NCBI RefSeq assembly: GCF_036323735.1
Contig: NC_086031.1
Coordinates: forward strand, 41,387,725 to 41,451,724
Source of the DNA: Rattus norvegicus
Lineage: Eukaryota; Chordata; Mammalia; Rodentia; Muridae
DNA: 64,000 nt
Direction: 5' to 3'
Part shown: piece by piece, positions 44,618-55,911 of the stretch
How positions within the stretch are numbered: position 1 is the stretch's first letter
Layout of the letters: every line of letters begins with the position of its first letter
The notes under the pieces: model-generated
Told to the model about the DNA's origin: nothing
Databases searched by the model: none
Seen by the model: the letters and a program-made list of their open reading frames with translations, nothing else
Made by a program: the position numbers and the translations under genes

Positions 44618-46421
44618 ATCAAACATGGTGTTTTATACCTTTACAAATGATGAAAAATATTTATCCACACAGAATGAAATAGAAAAGTTATTTAAGAGAG
44701 CAATCTAAGGAAGGAAGAGAAAACCCCCCAAATCGATGACTTAACTCTCATTCAGATAGCTCTAATTAGCTCATAAAACCTTTTCACAATTGTGTCTGGC
44801 TTCTGTAAAGATGTTGGCCAGGGCTTTTAAAAAAATCACTTTGTTTCATTGAATTCCCTGCCCCCGTCTTTTCCCGGAGACTGTGGCTTAGCAATGGCAT
44901 CAATGCAGAGACTGCTCCCACCCACCTCTGGCAAGCCTTGGCTCTGGCCTGCCCTCTGCCTGCAGACTTCTCAGTAGCCCAGTGATGTCATTGCCACCAC
45001 TGCCTTAGAGCTCTTCCTTGTTCCCTAAGCAAGATCAGATGTGCAGAGCTATTCTGTCTGTCTGTCCGTCTGTCAAGGCAATGGCTTAGATGTGAACCAG
45101 TCTAGCATCCTGGAAGGCTCAGGCCCCTGAGGAGCCTGGTTTTCTCTCTTACTGACTCTCTTCCTTACTTACCTCTGGTCTTCCTTATGTTTTTTCAACT
45201 GTACCAGATATACTTCTGCCCCAGGACCTATTCAGTGGCTGTTACCGTTTTCTGGAACATTCTTCCTTGTCCTTGACTTTACTGCTCTCTCATACCTGTA
45301 ACTTACTTGACCCTTTAGTGGCATTTGCTGTGACCTCCTTTGGAAGTGCAGATCCTTTGCCCCACTCCCCATACCCTTCTCTGCCTTACTGCCTCTCTAA
45401 CTTTTCATCCTTTTTCTTTTGTTTCTCTCTCCTTCCTGTTATAGCTAGAAGCTTGGGGATGACTGTTCATTGATGAAACTTAGTACGTGGGAGTCCTTAT
45501 TTACTGAGTGGATTTAAATGAAGCCAAATGATAATATCTTTTCAGAACTGGGCTCATGCAACAAGTCAGGGAAGAGTAGGAAATCATTCAAAATTGTGCC
45601 TGGTTCTGTTGCTGCAGTGCCTATCCCACCAGAGGTCCTGGGTTCTATCCACAGCACTTCATAAACCTGGTGCGGGTGTCCACGCCAGGAATCCCAGCAC
45701 TCTGCAGGAAAAGGGGTCAGAGAAGACCATTCTTTCCTACAAAGACATGTGCGATCAGCTTGGGCTATGCAAGAGCTTGACTTAAAAAACAATCTGCAGA
45801 CTAAGAATGCTCTGTGAGATGAGAGGTCTTCCACTTCTTCCTACAGAGCTTCTATTCTCAGGGTTTGAAGAGTGACTCTTAGCCGCCGTTCCATTGTTAC
45901 AGCTATTATTACTGGTTTCCACGCTGGGTTTCTGCTAGGGTGTGGGGCTCTTACAGCCACAGTATGATCAGAAGAGATGAATGGTGAGGGGTCGGAACTT
46001 GAGCCTGGCAACAATGGGAACCTTACAAGTAGGCTGATCCTCTGCCCTGCCAACCTGGCAGCTTTCTCTGAAGCTGGGTGCTCCTGTGTGGTTTTGCTCC
46101 GAGGACAATCAGGACTGTTGTTCCTACACAGACCTGCAAGTCAGAGTCGCCCAAGACTCTTCCCTCTGAGGGCCAGCCTACAGGAGGGGTTCTCTCCTTG
46201 GGGTCATCCCCTCCTACAGCGATTTTTGACACTTGATCAGCCCACTCCGTTGTGCCTCTGTGGACAGCTCGGACACTCGAGAGTTGGGCTCCACTGTGTA
46301 TTGCTGTTTCCCTAGATCTTGCCCAGCCTCCTCTTCTCAGTGAGCACCATTTGAAAACATAAATTTGGGTCAAATTTGAAAATTCTAGCTACCCTCTCTG
46401 GGCTGCCTTAAAGTCCATTAT

Positions 46422-46640
46422 GGGCTGGTGAAATGGCTCAACCTTTAAGTGCTTTAAGTGCAGAAGAGTCAGAGGTCAATTCCCAGAGCCTCTGTTAAAA
46501 AGCCACACAAGGGGATGTGTCCTTGTGACCCCAGTGCTAGAGAGGCAGAGGCACAGGGCCCTGGACTCACTGACCAGTCAGGGTAGCCCGCAGGCTGAAC
46601 GCTAAGGGAGCCTGTCTCCAAAATAACACCACAAGCAAAC
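46422..46640 (+). repeat. B4-type SINE
   Basis: Head tgggctggtgaaatggctca, middle cttgtgaccccagtgctaga, end gggagcctgtctcc. Confidence 0.75.
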
Positions 46641-46655
46641 AAGCATGACAAGACA

Positions 46656-46870
46656 ACTTAGGGTCAGAGACATGGCTCAGCTGCTGAGAGCACGCCCTGC
46701 TGTTGCAGAGGAACTAGACTGTGTGCCTAGACCCACATGGCAGCTCAAAACTGCCTGCCACTCCTGTCCTAGGGAATCTAACATTCTCCTCATGCTTCCA
46801 AAGTCACAAGAAATGTATGTGGTGCGCATACATACATGGAAACAAACACTCATGTGCATAAATATGAACT
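46656..46870 (+). repeat. B3-type SINE
   Basis: Head gggtcagagacatggctcag, middle agacccacatggcagctcaa, tail gtggtgcgcatacatacatg. Confidence 0.75.
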
Positions 46871-46940
46871 TCTTTTAAGTGTACAGCTAGAGAAATGGCA
46901 GCCAGGATCACTCTCTGATGTGTATACACACAGACACACA

Positions 46941-46941
<1 letters not shown>

Positions 46942-46983
<42 letters not shown>

Positions 46984-47015
46984 CTGCACATACGTGCATG
47001 TGTAGCTACAATAAG

Positions 47016-47057
<42 letters not shown>
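46942..47057. repeat. (CA)n ... (GT)n inverted repeat, 40 bp perfect arms
   Basis: CA arm 46942-46982 and GT arm 47018-47057 are separated by a 35 base spacer (46983-47017). The arms are fully complementary, so RNA from this intron could form a 40 bp duplex hairpin. Confidence 0.93.
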
Positions 47058-47058
<1 letters not shown>

Positions 47059-47969
47059 AGAGTAAATAGGATCCACTTTAGTCTGAAGCTAAAGACTACC
47101 CATAGGCCTAGAGGGTAAAGAAAGCCAACCGATGGTGGATATTTTTAAGCAGGTAATATCATAAGTAACTTCTTTATATCTTTCTCTATTACAAAAAAGA
47201 AAAAGTTTTACACTGAGGACATGCATCAGTTATAACAGGAAAAGCAATTAAAGCATTTGTATTTAGGAGGAAGAAACCCGTGTATTGGCAAAACTCCATC
47301 TGACCTGAGCTCTGAAGGTAGAGAGGGAAGAGGTACTTGATGAATCCTGGCAAGTTCACACCCCTCAGACCTCCTGGCTATGAAGGCTGAGGAACCTGCC
47401 CAAGCTGGTTCTTAGGGTTCTGCCTTCGGGAACAGGTAGTGTGAGTATAATTCAAAATTCTTAGAGGTGTCTAAGATTTACCAGGAGGAAGACAGACCTT
47501 GGAGATTGATACGATTGAAAGCAAAGTTAATTTCCATGCCGTGAAGTTTTAATTTATTTTTCAAGAAGGCAGGAGGGGCTGGTTCTCAGCTCTCTTTCTC
47601 CTTTCTGTGCAGTCCAGGACCCCAGCCCATAGGGCGGCGCTTCCCACCTCAACTTACCCAATCTAGGAATTTCCTCACAGACTTGCCCAGAGGCTGCTCT
47701 CCTGGGTGGTCCCAGCTGCCGCCTACTTGGCGGCATTTGCCATCACGCTTGCTGGGAATAGACCGTGGAAAGTAAAGAGAACTCGGAGATCAGGGTGGTT
47801 TTTGTAGAAGCCCCATCTGTTTCTCTTCCGGGATGGACTGATAACGGAGAGTGCAGTGGTCCCCGAGTCTCATTTACAGTGAAATTTTACTGATTTCCTT
47901 TGAAATGCAAATATTCACCCTCATGCCCTCCAGCCACAGCCAATACCTTGTGTTCTCAGCATAGGGCAA

Positions 47970-47972
<3 letters not shown>

Positions 47973-48023
<51 letters not shown>
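47973..48023 (+). repeat. Pure poly(A), 51 bp
   Basis: Fifty-one consecutive A. No polyadenylation hexamer or recognisable SINE or processed gene directly upstream, and no clear target duplication, so I list it only as a homopolymer. Confidence 0.95.
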
Positions 48024-48031
<8 letters not shown>

Positions 48032-48084
48032 AGAAAAAGAAGCTTGGATTGAGGGATTGAGGTTAGAGCCAGATGGAAAGTCAG

Positions 48085-48260
48085 TGTGAAAAAACCGTGT
48101 GTGTGCATGTGTGATTTGGTGGTGAGGTGCAGGTACCAGCAGAGGTCAGAGGCATGGAATTCCCCTTGGAGCCGCCACACACGGGGGCCAAGCTTAGGCC
48201 CTCTGCAAGAGCAGCAAGGGCTCTTAACCACGGAGCCTCTTGTCCAGCAGCCAAGAAGGT
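48085..48260 (-). repeat. B3-type SINE
   Basis: Tail gtgtgtgcatgtgtgatttg, body ggtcagaggcatggaattcc, head gcaagggctcttaaccacgg. Confidence 0.7.
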
Positions 48261-48732
48261 CGGGTTTGGTATCAGCCAGGCCTATGGCTATGGATTCTGT
48301 ATAAGCAGAGTGAAGAACACTCGTGTTGAGAGTTGGTGTCTTGCCTGGATGCATACAGCTGCTGGGCAGCTCCTTTTGGTCAACCACAAGGAGCCTAGCA
48401 CCCGGAAGAACCACCTTCTTGTGTGTGGGGGGGGGGGGCGGGGGGGCAGGGGATGTTTAAAAAAACACCCAGGGTCTGGTGACAAGTTTCGTTACAGAGA
48501 CATAGAAGAGTCAGACATGTTCTGACCATTGCGTCTGTAGGTGCGTGATGCCCTCAGCCACCAACATGCAAGGTGCTGTTCCTCAAGTTATCTCACAGTA
48601 AAACTGGGAGTTGAAACTTTCAAATATGGATGAGATTTCTGGGGGCTTCTAGATGTAGTGTGTGTTTTCACGGAGTCTCAAATTTGATTTAGTACCGAAC
48701 TACAGTTGCACCATGGCAGTAAGGATAGATGG

Positions 48733-48952
48733 GAGTGTGGCTTAGTTACTGTGTTTGCCTAGCAGGTAGGGAGTCTCTGGAGTCCATCCCCAGGAACACA
48801 TAAGCTGTAGTGGTGGTTGTCTCAGTTCTAGCGATGGAGAGATGGCAGCAGGAGGAGGAGAAGTTCAAGGTCATCCTTGGCTGTACAGTGAGTGGCCTAT
48901 AGAGGGGGCTAGAGGAGACCCTGCCTCCAAGAAAGGAAAAAAAAAAAAAAAT
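48733..48952 (+). repeat. ID-B1 chimeric SINE
   Basis: ID-like head gagtgtggcttagttactgt, B1-like part caaggtcatccttggctgta, and an A tail at 48939-48952. Confidence 0.65.
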
Positions 48953-49799
48953 AGACTCTTCCCTCCCTCTCTTACATCCAAGCTAAATGCTAAAAGAATC
49001 TTTGACACGTGCACCAAAAAATAAAAAAATTGCATGTGTGTATTTTTTCTTCTTTTGTGGATTTTTAATCATCTTGCTTTTATTATGTTTTAGATAACGC
49101 ATCACATAACAAGACCCACAAAACACTTTAGATGGTCATTGTGTTGTAAGTGCCTGTATGGGGACATAGACAAACTGAGTCACAGAACAAATATGCCAAG
49201 AGTGGAGTGTTAGTCACTCCAACAGTTTCCTGAAAATACAAGTTAAAAACCATCATCTTAAAGTCTAGAGCCCTAGAGCAACAAAGGAAAGGGTGCTTAA
49301 CATGCACAGGCTGTCTTCCCATCACCCTGTTCTTTCCAGTTCTAGTGCCCTCCCCTCTGTGCTTCTCAAAAAGGAGGAAAAAAGGAAAACTAGCAGGAAA
49401 ACGGTGAGCAGCCAGCCCTTGCTTTGTCTCTCGTTGGCCATAGAATTTATTCAGTAATTTCCCCTTCAACTAATGTAGCCATTGTCCTTGCCTCTGGGCA
49501 CTTGTTCAAACACACAGAAATGGGAGAACAGATTGGCTGACTGAGCACAGCTCCTCAGTCAGGGCCCTGTTACCTCCTCCTCCTGTGGCCCTCATTAGGC
49601 CCTGCCTTGGAGATGAGCTGGTGAGGGGTAGGATCTGCGTAGCCTGCACATCCCACAGAGCGCCTTTGCAGCACTGCCTCCCTTCTTCATCTTCCTCTCA
49701 TAAGGATGAGAGTAGAGCTAGGGTGTCTCACTCTGAGCAGGTCACCTCCGATGGGTTGAGAAGGTCTCTGGAGGCAGGGGAGTGGCTCTCAGTACTATA

Positions 49800-49945
49800 G
49801 TACACCCTCAGCACCCACATAAAAAGGCCTGGTGTGGCAGCTGTCACTCACCGTCCCAGCCTATGGGAGGTAGAGACGGGTAGATTAATGGAGCTCACTG
49901 GGCAGACCCGCTAGCCCAACCAGCGAGCTCAAGTTCAGTGTTAAC
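49800..49945 (+). repeat. B4-type SINE, 5' truncated
   Basis: Starts at cagcacccacataaaaaggc and has ggcctggtgtggcagctgtc and ccagcctatgggaggtagag. Confidence 0.65.
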
Positions 49946-49949
49946 TTTA

Positions 49950-50105
49950 GGGACGCTAAAGATGCAGCTCAGTGACTAAAAGCAAACACTGCTCTTCAAA
50001 TTCTAGCACCCATGTCAGGCAAGTCACAACTTCCTATAACCCCATTTCTAGGGGGTCTGATGCCCTCTTCTGGCCTCATGCAGGGACACACCTCTACACA
50101 TAAAT
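49950..50105 (+). repeat. B3/B2-type SINE
   Basis: Head gctaaagatgcagctcagtg, then tctagcacccatgtcaggca and gatgccctcttctggcctca. Confidence 0.7.
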
Positions 50106-50223
50106 AGTGTTTAGAAAAAAACCAGTAAGGTGGAAATTGATTGAGGAAGACACCTGACCTGTCTCCCACATACAAATAATGTCACTTGTGTGTGAATGCC
50201 CAACCCCCCTTCCACCACCATAC

Positions 50224-50227
<4 letters not shown>

Positions 50228-50278
<51 letters not shown>
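50228..50278 (+). repeat. (GA)n microsatellite
   Basis: GA run of 51 bp. Confidence 0.97.
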
Positions 50279-50282
<4 letters not shown>

Positions 50283-50659
50283 GACTGACTGTAAATGGCA
50301 AAGCATTCCTTAGCTCTTAGAAACCCAGAGCAAAGCAAAAGAGAAGTTTGCACCCAAAGGTGAATGGCGGTCACGGCTGAAGTTGCAGAACGTGGATTGC
50401 ACTGGACGGACGGCCTCAATTCCTGGGGGAGTTTGCTTCTGTGTTATTTATGCAGGTTCGGTTTGAGTCAGACTAAACAAGGGTTGCTTCCTGTCTTATC
50501 AGCTGTGTGTGACCTTCACTGAGCCATCACCCAGCGAGCTGAAATTTATCTGAACAAGATGGGAGGCAGAGTTGATGAAGGTTACTATTTAATCAAGAGA
50601 GAATTGTCTTCCAATCAGATAGCCCCCTCCCAGTGAAACATACTTGAAAATTATACAGG

Positions 50660-50889
50660 GCTGAGGCAACGGCTCCCGTTGTTAAAGTGAGAGCCACAGG
50701 CAAACCTGAATTCCCAGAACCCACATAGTAGGAAGCCAGGCATGATGACACACACTTGAAGCCCAGCACTAGGGAGGCAGAGAGAGGAAGCTAACTGGGT
50801 TCACTGCTACACATCTGCCTAGTCAGTGAACCTGGTGTGGGCCCTAGTGAGGAGTCCTGTCTCAAAACAAAGTAGAGGTGTCCTCTTAC

Positions 50890-50947
<58 letters not shown>
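50660..50947 (+). repeat. B4-type SINE with (CA)n tail
   Basis: Head gggctgaggcaacggctccc, middle cttgaagcccagcactaggg, end gaggagtcctgtctcaaaac and CA run from 50893. Confidence 0.8.
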
Positions 50948-50948
<1 letters not shown>

Positions 50949-51252
50949 TTTCAAAACATAGAGTCACAAACTACAATTGTTCTCGGCTGCTGTGGTATAG
51001 CTTCCCACTCGGGTATATGGTAAAGATGTAGAGCCTATAGGTAGGGTAGGCCAGAAGGAAAATCCTTTTCTTCTAGAATATTCTGCCCTATACACATCCC
51101 AGCTTTGAAGGATTTGGCTTTTAGAGAAGCTTATACCCCAGAGACTCTCGGTATTTGCTTGGTCTTCAGTCCACACATCTGCCCAATGTAACCCCAAAGG
51201 CAATCATGCCTGGCTGTTGGTTGCAGTTGCTTAAGGAGATCTGTTCCTGTTG

Positions 51253-51390
51253 CTAGGTGGTGGTGGCTCATGCTTTTAATCCCAGCACTCTGGAAGCAGA
51301 GGCAGGCAGATCCGTGAGTTCAAGGCCAGCCCGGTCTACAGATCGAGTTCCAGTACAGCCAGGGCTCCATAATGCAACCCCGCACCAAAA
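51253..51390 (+). repeat. B1 SINE
   Basis: Good plus-strand B1: ggtggtggctcatgctttta, agttcaaggccagcccggtc and gagttccagtacagccaggg; no A tail kept. Confidence 0.9.
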
Positions 51391-51607
51391 TGCAATGTGT
51401 GGCTGTTGTGTAGACAGCCTAGCCTGTACTTACCAAGCCAAGATGGCTAAGATGTCATCGAGCCATGAATCCCATGAGACAGCCATTGCTTATACAATCC
51501 ATACTTGACTATAGTAGTGTAGACCATGGCTGTGCATCTCCTGTGTGCATGTGTGTATAGGCCAAAGGTCGATGGTTATTGTTTTCAATCACATCCTTCT
51601 TAGTTTT

Positions 51608-51608
<1 letters not shown>

Positions 51609-51647
<39 letters not shown>

Positions 51648-51768
51648 CTATCTTTCTATGTATCTGTCTGTCTATCTGTCTATCTACCTACCTATTGTCT
51701 ATCTTCTATCTACCTACCTATCTACCTATCTATCCATCTCTATCTACCTACCTGTCTGTCTGTCTATC

Positions 51769-51816
<48 letters not shown>

Positions 51817-51961
51817 CTATCTCTATCTCTATCTATCTATCTTCTATCTATCTTTCTATGTATCTGTCTGTCTATCTATCTACCTACCTATCTGTCTATC
51901 TTCTATCTATCTACTTACCTATCTATCCATCTCTATCTACCTACCTGTCTGTCTGTCTATC

Positions 51962-51992
<31 letters not shown>
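51609..51992 (+). repeat. (TCTA)n/(TGTC)n array with higher-order duplication
   Basis: About 384 bp of TCTA, TGTC, TACC and TCCA tetranucleotides. A variant-rich block near 51642-51770 recurs near 51841-51963 in the same order of variants, separated by pure TCTA. The apparent long tyrosine/leucine/serine open frames in three frames are artefacts. Confidence 0.96.
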
Positions 51993-51993
<1 letters not shown>

Positions 51994-51994
51994 G

Positions 51995-52212
51995 CAAGGT
52001 TTCTCAGTGAACCTTGAGTTTATCTTTTCTCTGCTAGCCTGGTTGGCCAGAGAGACACTGGGATCCACCCAACTCCCCACCAGTGCTAGGATTACAGATG
52101 CGCACCACCACACCCAGCTTCTTCTCAGCACACAGTACACTAAAACTCAGGTGCCCACACTTGTGTGTCAAGTGCCTTCCTCCTCTCCCCCCACTGAGCC
52201 ATCACAACCTGA
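51995..52212 (-). repeat. B4-type SINE
   Basis: Reads gcaaggtttctcagtgaacc, ggttggccagagagacactg and ggattacagatgcgcaccac; head near ccactgagccatcacaacc. The TCTA array lies at its expanded boundary. Confidence 0.75.
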
Positions 52213-52601
52213 TCACACTCACAGGGCTTGACCCCAGCACTCAGTGAACCTGGAACAAAGAGATTGGGCTGTACTGGCTCCTCCCCACCTCCCACCCCCA
52301 ACAACCCCCCCCCTGCCCAGTTCAGTCACACACAGCCCCACCCCAGCCCCTGTTCATCTTTTGTCAGAGAGTAAGCCACTGTGGAGGTGAGATTGTAGAT
52401 TACACTGCTTGGTTTTTATTTACCCAGATGAGATGGTAAACACAGCTGAGATCAGCTTAGACCGTGAGCTCCTGGATGAGGCGGAACCAAATGATATGCA
52501 AACGCGCCAGTGGGTCAGCGCTGGCCTGTGCTGTTTGTAATGCCTCTGCTGCTCTGTGCCCGGTAACCACTCACGGCCCTGTCTTTTGCTTTCCACATCA
52601 G

Positions 52602-52735
52602 CTCATACCCCAGACAACAGCTTTCTGGGCTTCGTGGTCGAGCAGCACCTGAACTCCAGCGACATCCACCACATTAACGAGATCAAAAGGCAGAACCAGT
52701 CCCTTGTGTATGGCAAAGTGGATAGTTTCTGGAAG
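52602..52735 (+). CDS. Mgat5: Mgat5 internal exon, residues ~416-460, with sequons Asn433 and Asn447
   Basis: The 134 base exon starts with two bases of the split Pro codon, reads HTPDNSFLGFVVEQHLNSSD, continues IHHINEIKRQNQSLVYGK and ends VDSFWK at a codon boundary. Asn433 in N-S-S (codon 52652-52654) and Asn447 in N-Q-S (52694-52696) are known N-glycosylation sites of the human enzyme. The NSFLGFVVE stretch is a conserved strand at the start of the second half of the catalytic domain. The acceptor is acatcag and the donor aag/gtgagt. The protein continues in exons beyond the window. Confidence 0.97.
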
Positions 52736-52982
52736 GTGAGTCAGCCCGCCTGCGTGTCGAGCTCTCTGAAAGGAAGCTTGTGAGGTAATTTAATTTTGCT
52801 TTGATCCGGGGAGTAATCAAGCCAAATGCCCAGGGCTTATGCCCACTAGACACAAACAGAGGCGTTCAGGGGTCCGGTTGCCCTAGCGTGCTGGCATGCT
52901 AACTGAGGCTCGGGTTGCTTGTCTCTCCTTACAGCAACTCTACTCCAGACCTTTTACTTCTCAGCATGTTAGATGTGAGATG

Positions 52983-53195
52983 TAGGCTAGGGAGAAGGTT
53001 CAGTAGGTAATGCGCTCTTTGAACAAGTGTGAAGACTTAAACTCAGATCCCTCACATCATAGAAAGAGCTGGGACGGTGGCCCATGCTTGCAACTCCAGC
53101 AGTGCTGGGTGGATGTAAAGGCAGGATCCCTAGGGGCACTGGTCACCCAGTCCAGCTGACTCAGCAAGTTCAGGATGAAACATACCTTAAAAAAC
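52983..53195 (+). repeat. B4-type SINE
   Basis: Head agggagaaggttcagtaggt, middle cccatgcttgcaactccagc, end gaaacataccttaaaaaacc. Confidence 0.65.
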
Positions 53196-53519
53196 CCCCG
53201 TGGAGCATGATTTAGAAGGTTCCCAATCTCTTTATATATAATGTATCAGCCTTGGAGAGCCAATCTTATAATCTTGAAAGACAGACATCCCCATGACTTT
53301 CAAACATACTTCTTCTAAATGTCCAGTAAAACCCTTCTTGGGATAATCAAAGAGCTGTGATCTCATGCTTTGTATCCCCCATGAAGGAAGTTAGAAACTG
53401 ACACTCGTGGGCATCTGAGGCATGCCCAGCTAGGAGGTCTAGTCATTTTTCTGATATAGTGTTCAGAAAACCAGGTGTTGCCCACCCTTCAGGTCTGCAA
53501 GAGAGCAAGGAAGCTGGGC

Positions 53520-53970
53520 CAGTTTTTTCCATGTGTATTCATTTCTTTGTATGTGAGTGAAGGATGTGTGTATGCATGTGTGTGAGTGAATGATGTATGC
53601 ATGGGGTGTGTGTGAGAGAATGATGCATGCGTGGATGGATATGTAAGTGAATGATGCATGCATGGGTGTGTGTGAGTGAATGACACGTGCATGGATGTAT
53701 GTGAGAGAATGGCACATGCATGTGTGTGAGTGAATGATGCATGCATGGGTATGTGAGAGAATGATGCATGCATGGGTGTGTGTGAATGATGCATGCATGG
53801 GTCTGGGTGAGTGAATGGCGCATGCATGCATGTGGAAGTCAGGAGCATCTTCAGAATCAGTCAGTTCTCTCCTACCACAGAAGTTCTGGGTTCTCGAGAT
53901 CAAACTCAGGTTATCAGGCTTAGTGGCATGTGTGTTCATGGACTAAGCCATCTTGTGGTCCCATTTGGCT
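53520..53970 (-). repeat. B3/B4-type SINE containing an expanded tail
   Basis: The body on the right (53836-53970: ggttctcgagatcaaactca, gactaagccatcttgtggtc) reads as a minus-strand SINE; its tail region has expanded into the minisatellite listed next. Confidence 0.6.
53553..53835 (+). repeat. 28 bp minisatellite, about 10 units
   Basis: Units follow gtgagtgaatgatgcatgca then tgggtgtgt, with point variants and small indels (25-31 bp). Ten units counted by eye over 283 bp. Confidence 0.92.
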
Positions 53971-54674
53971 ATTATAGACACTGATTTATTCCCAGATTAT
54001 GCTCTTTATTAGAGACAGCTGAATTCTGCACTCTGTAGTATAATAGTTCTCAACTAAAGACAATGTCACTGCCTCCCCTTCCAGAGGGAAAGCACCCAGG
54101 CAGGGTCTCCAGAAAATTTTGATTGTCTTGTCTGGATGATATATACTGTCCAATGGGTGCGGGTTAAGGGTATTGTAAGCATCCTACAGGGCTTAGGAAG
54201 GCTCCCCAGCATACTTGTCTGCCATACATTGGCAGTGATCTCAAGACAGGGGATCCCTGCAGTCATAAAATAAAGGGTCATTCCTTATGTGCTATCACAG
54301 GTTAAATATTCCTAACTAAAAGTTTTGATATCCAAAATACTCGGTGCCAACGTCATGCTGGGAGATGGTGATGGTGGGGGTGGGAGAATTCACCCCAGCA
54401 TCATGTGGTGGTCTAAACTCAGAACTGCAGGAAATGACTCTTGACCTCTGTGTAGGGAGAGAGAGTATGTTGTGAGTTTCCCCCATGTGGGCTCATATGT
54501 TGTATTGATACCAAGCTGGTGTTCCTATTTTGGGAAATTTTGGCACCTTTAGGAGGTGGGGCCTCCCTAGAGGAAGTAGATAAGTGGGGGAGGGCCTTGA
54601 GGATTTGTAGCCTTGCTCTACTTCCTGTTCATAATTTCTGCCTTCTGACTAGACACTGCATGGCCTAAGTCAGT

Positions 54675-54895
54675 CTGGTAATATTTAGTATATAGACCAG
54701 GCTGACCTCAAACTCTTTAGCAATCCTCCTTCCTCTGCCTCCCACATTGCTGGGGTTATCAATGTTGAGGTAAGGACCTCCTGAGAGCACTGTGACCAGC
54801 CTTGTTATTTTGAAACAGGGTCTCTCCGTATTATCCAGGCTGACCTCCTGCCTCAGTCTCCCTCGTACAGGAATTCAGACCACATGTCCAGCCCT
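54675..54895 (-). repeat. Two B1-like SINE fragments
   Basis: Both minus strand: 54675-54770 (agaccaggctgacctcaaac) and 54805-54895 (tgaaacagggtctctccgta, ccacatgtccagccc). Confidence 0.6.
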
Positions 54896-55479
54896 CGGCT
54901 CATGTTTTCCACAGGACTCCTCAGTAGGTTTCTGTGATGGTCACATGAACTAACAAAACATAAGCCGTGCAGTGCAGCTCACAGCGTAACCAAATGCTGC
55001 TGTTGTTGATGTTATTATTGGGCCAGTTAAAAATCCCATGGCGAGAACTGGTTCCCAGTGTGAGGATGGCCAGGCCTGTGAGCATCTGGTAAATACAGGC
55101 AGCCTGCGAGATACTCAGCTGCCCGTTTGTAAACTGTGTCAACAGTCGGTGCCCCCTTGCCCACGCAGAGTCTGGCCTGTTATCTATTTTTGTAAATAAC
55201 ATGTTATTGGAAAACAGCCATGCCTACTCTTTGTCCGTGAACGCTTTTGTACTAAAATGTTAGCATTGAGTAATTGTAGCGAAGGCGAACTGACCTACAG
55301 AGGAAACAGTATTTACTGCCTGGCCTTCCCTGCACCACTTTGCTCCCCTCTGAACTCTATGATGTCCTGGGCAAACCCAGTCTCTCTCAGAGAATGCATT
55401 TACCCAGCCTTTCCATCTCCTTCCCTCCCTCTCCTCTCCCCTCTCCTCTTCTCTTCCCTCCCCTATCTCCGCCTCTCTG

Positions 55480-55745
55480 TGCATGGGTACATAGGGAATG
55501 CATGCACATACGTGTGAGGGCCAGAAAACAACCTCAGCTGTCATTCCTTAACCTTTCCGCCTCAACTTTTAAGACAGAGTCTCGCACCAATTCCACTAGG
55601 CAGGCTGTCTGTCTCCACCTTCCCAGGACTGACGTGCTTACAGGGTGGGCGTCACCGTGTCCAGCTTTTTAGGTTTCTGGGTGGTCAACTCAGGTCGCCA
55701 TGCTTCCAAGGAAAACATTTCACTGCCTGAGCTATTTCTCCAGAA
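55480..55745 (-). repeat. B4-type SINE
   Basis: Tail catgggtacatagggaatgc, body ttttaagacagagtctcgca, head ctgcctgagctatttctcca. Confidence 0.7.
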
Positions 55746-55911
55746 CTCATTTTGGGGCTCTTCATTATGGCGGTGAATAACTTGTTTGTGGAGAAGTGAA
55801 GCATTTACGTCAGTAAAATTCAGCTCGCTCTGAAGAAGAAACTCCGCGTGCAAAGACTGGCATCTAGCTGGCTCCTTTTCTAGGCTTCAGTGAAATGACT
55901 AATACATTGTT

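Larger units (their letters stand above)
37983..52601 (+). other. Mgat5: Mgat5 intron, 14.6 kb
   Basis: Repeat-rich intron. Besides the SINEs and simple tracts listed separately, stretches without a recognised element include about 39170-40180, 40500-41320, 42180-42790, 44620-46420, 47060-47970, 48270-48720, 48960-49790 and 50280-50650. The largest open frame in non-repeat DNA is 40558-41115 (185 codons); I found no family resemblance and treat it as chance. The acceptor region is ttgctttccacatcag. Confidence 0.86.

Noticed and set aside
47540..48023. Processed pseudogene ending in poly(A)
   Set aside because: No open frame, no polyadenylation signal and no target duplication found; kept only as a homopolymer with an open question.
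51545..52231. 228-codon Tyr/Leu/Ser-rich open frame and two shadows
   Set aside because: Translation of a TCTA array in three frames; the tail runs into a B4 SINE.
53463..53939. 158-codon minus-strand open frame with repeated His/Met-Ala-Ser motif
   Set aside because: Follows the 28 bp minisatellite, whose units are close to a multiple of three in places; no start context or family.
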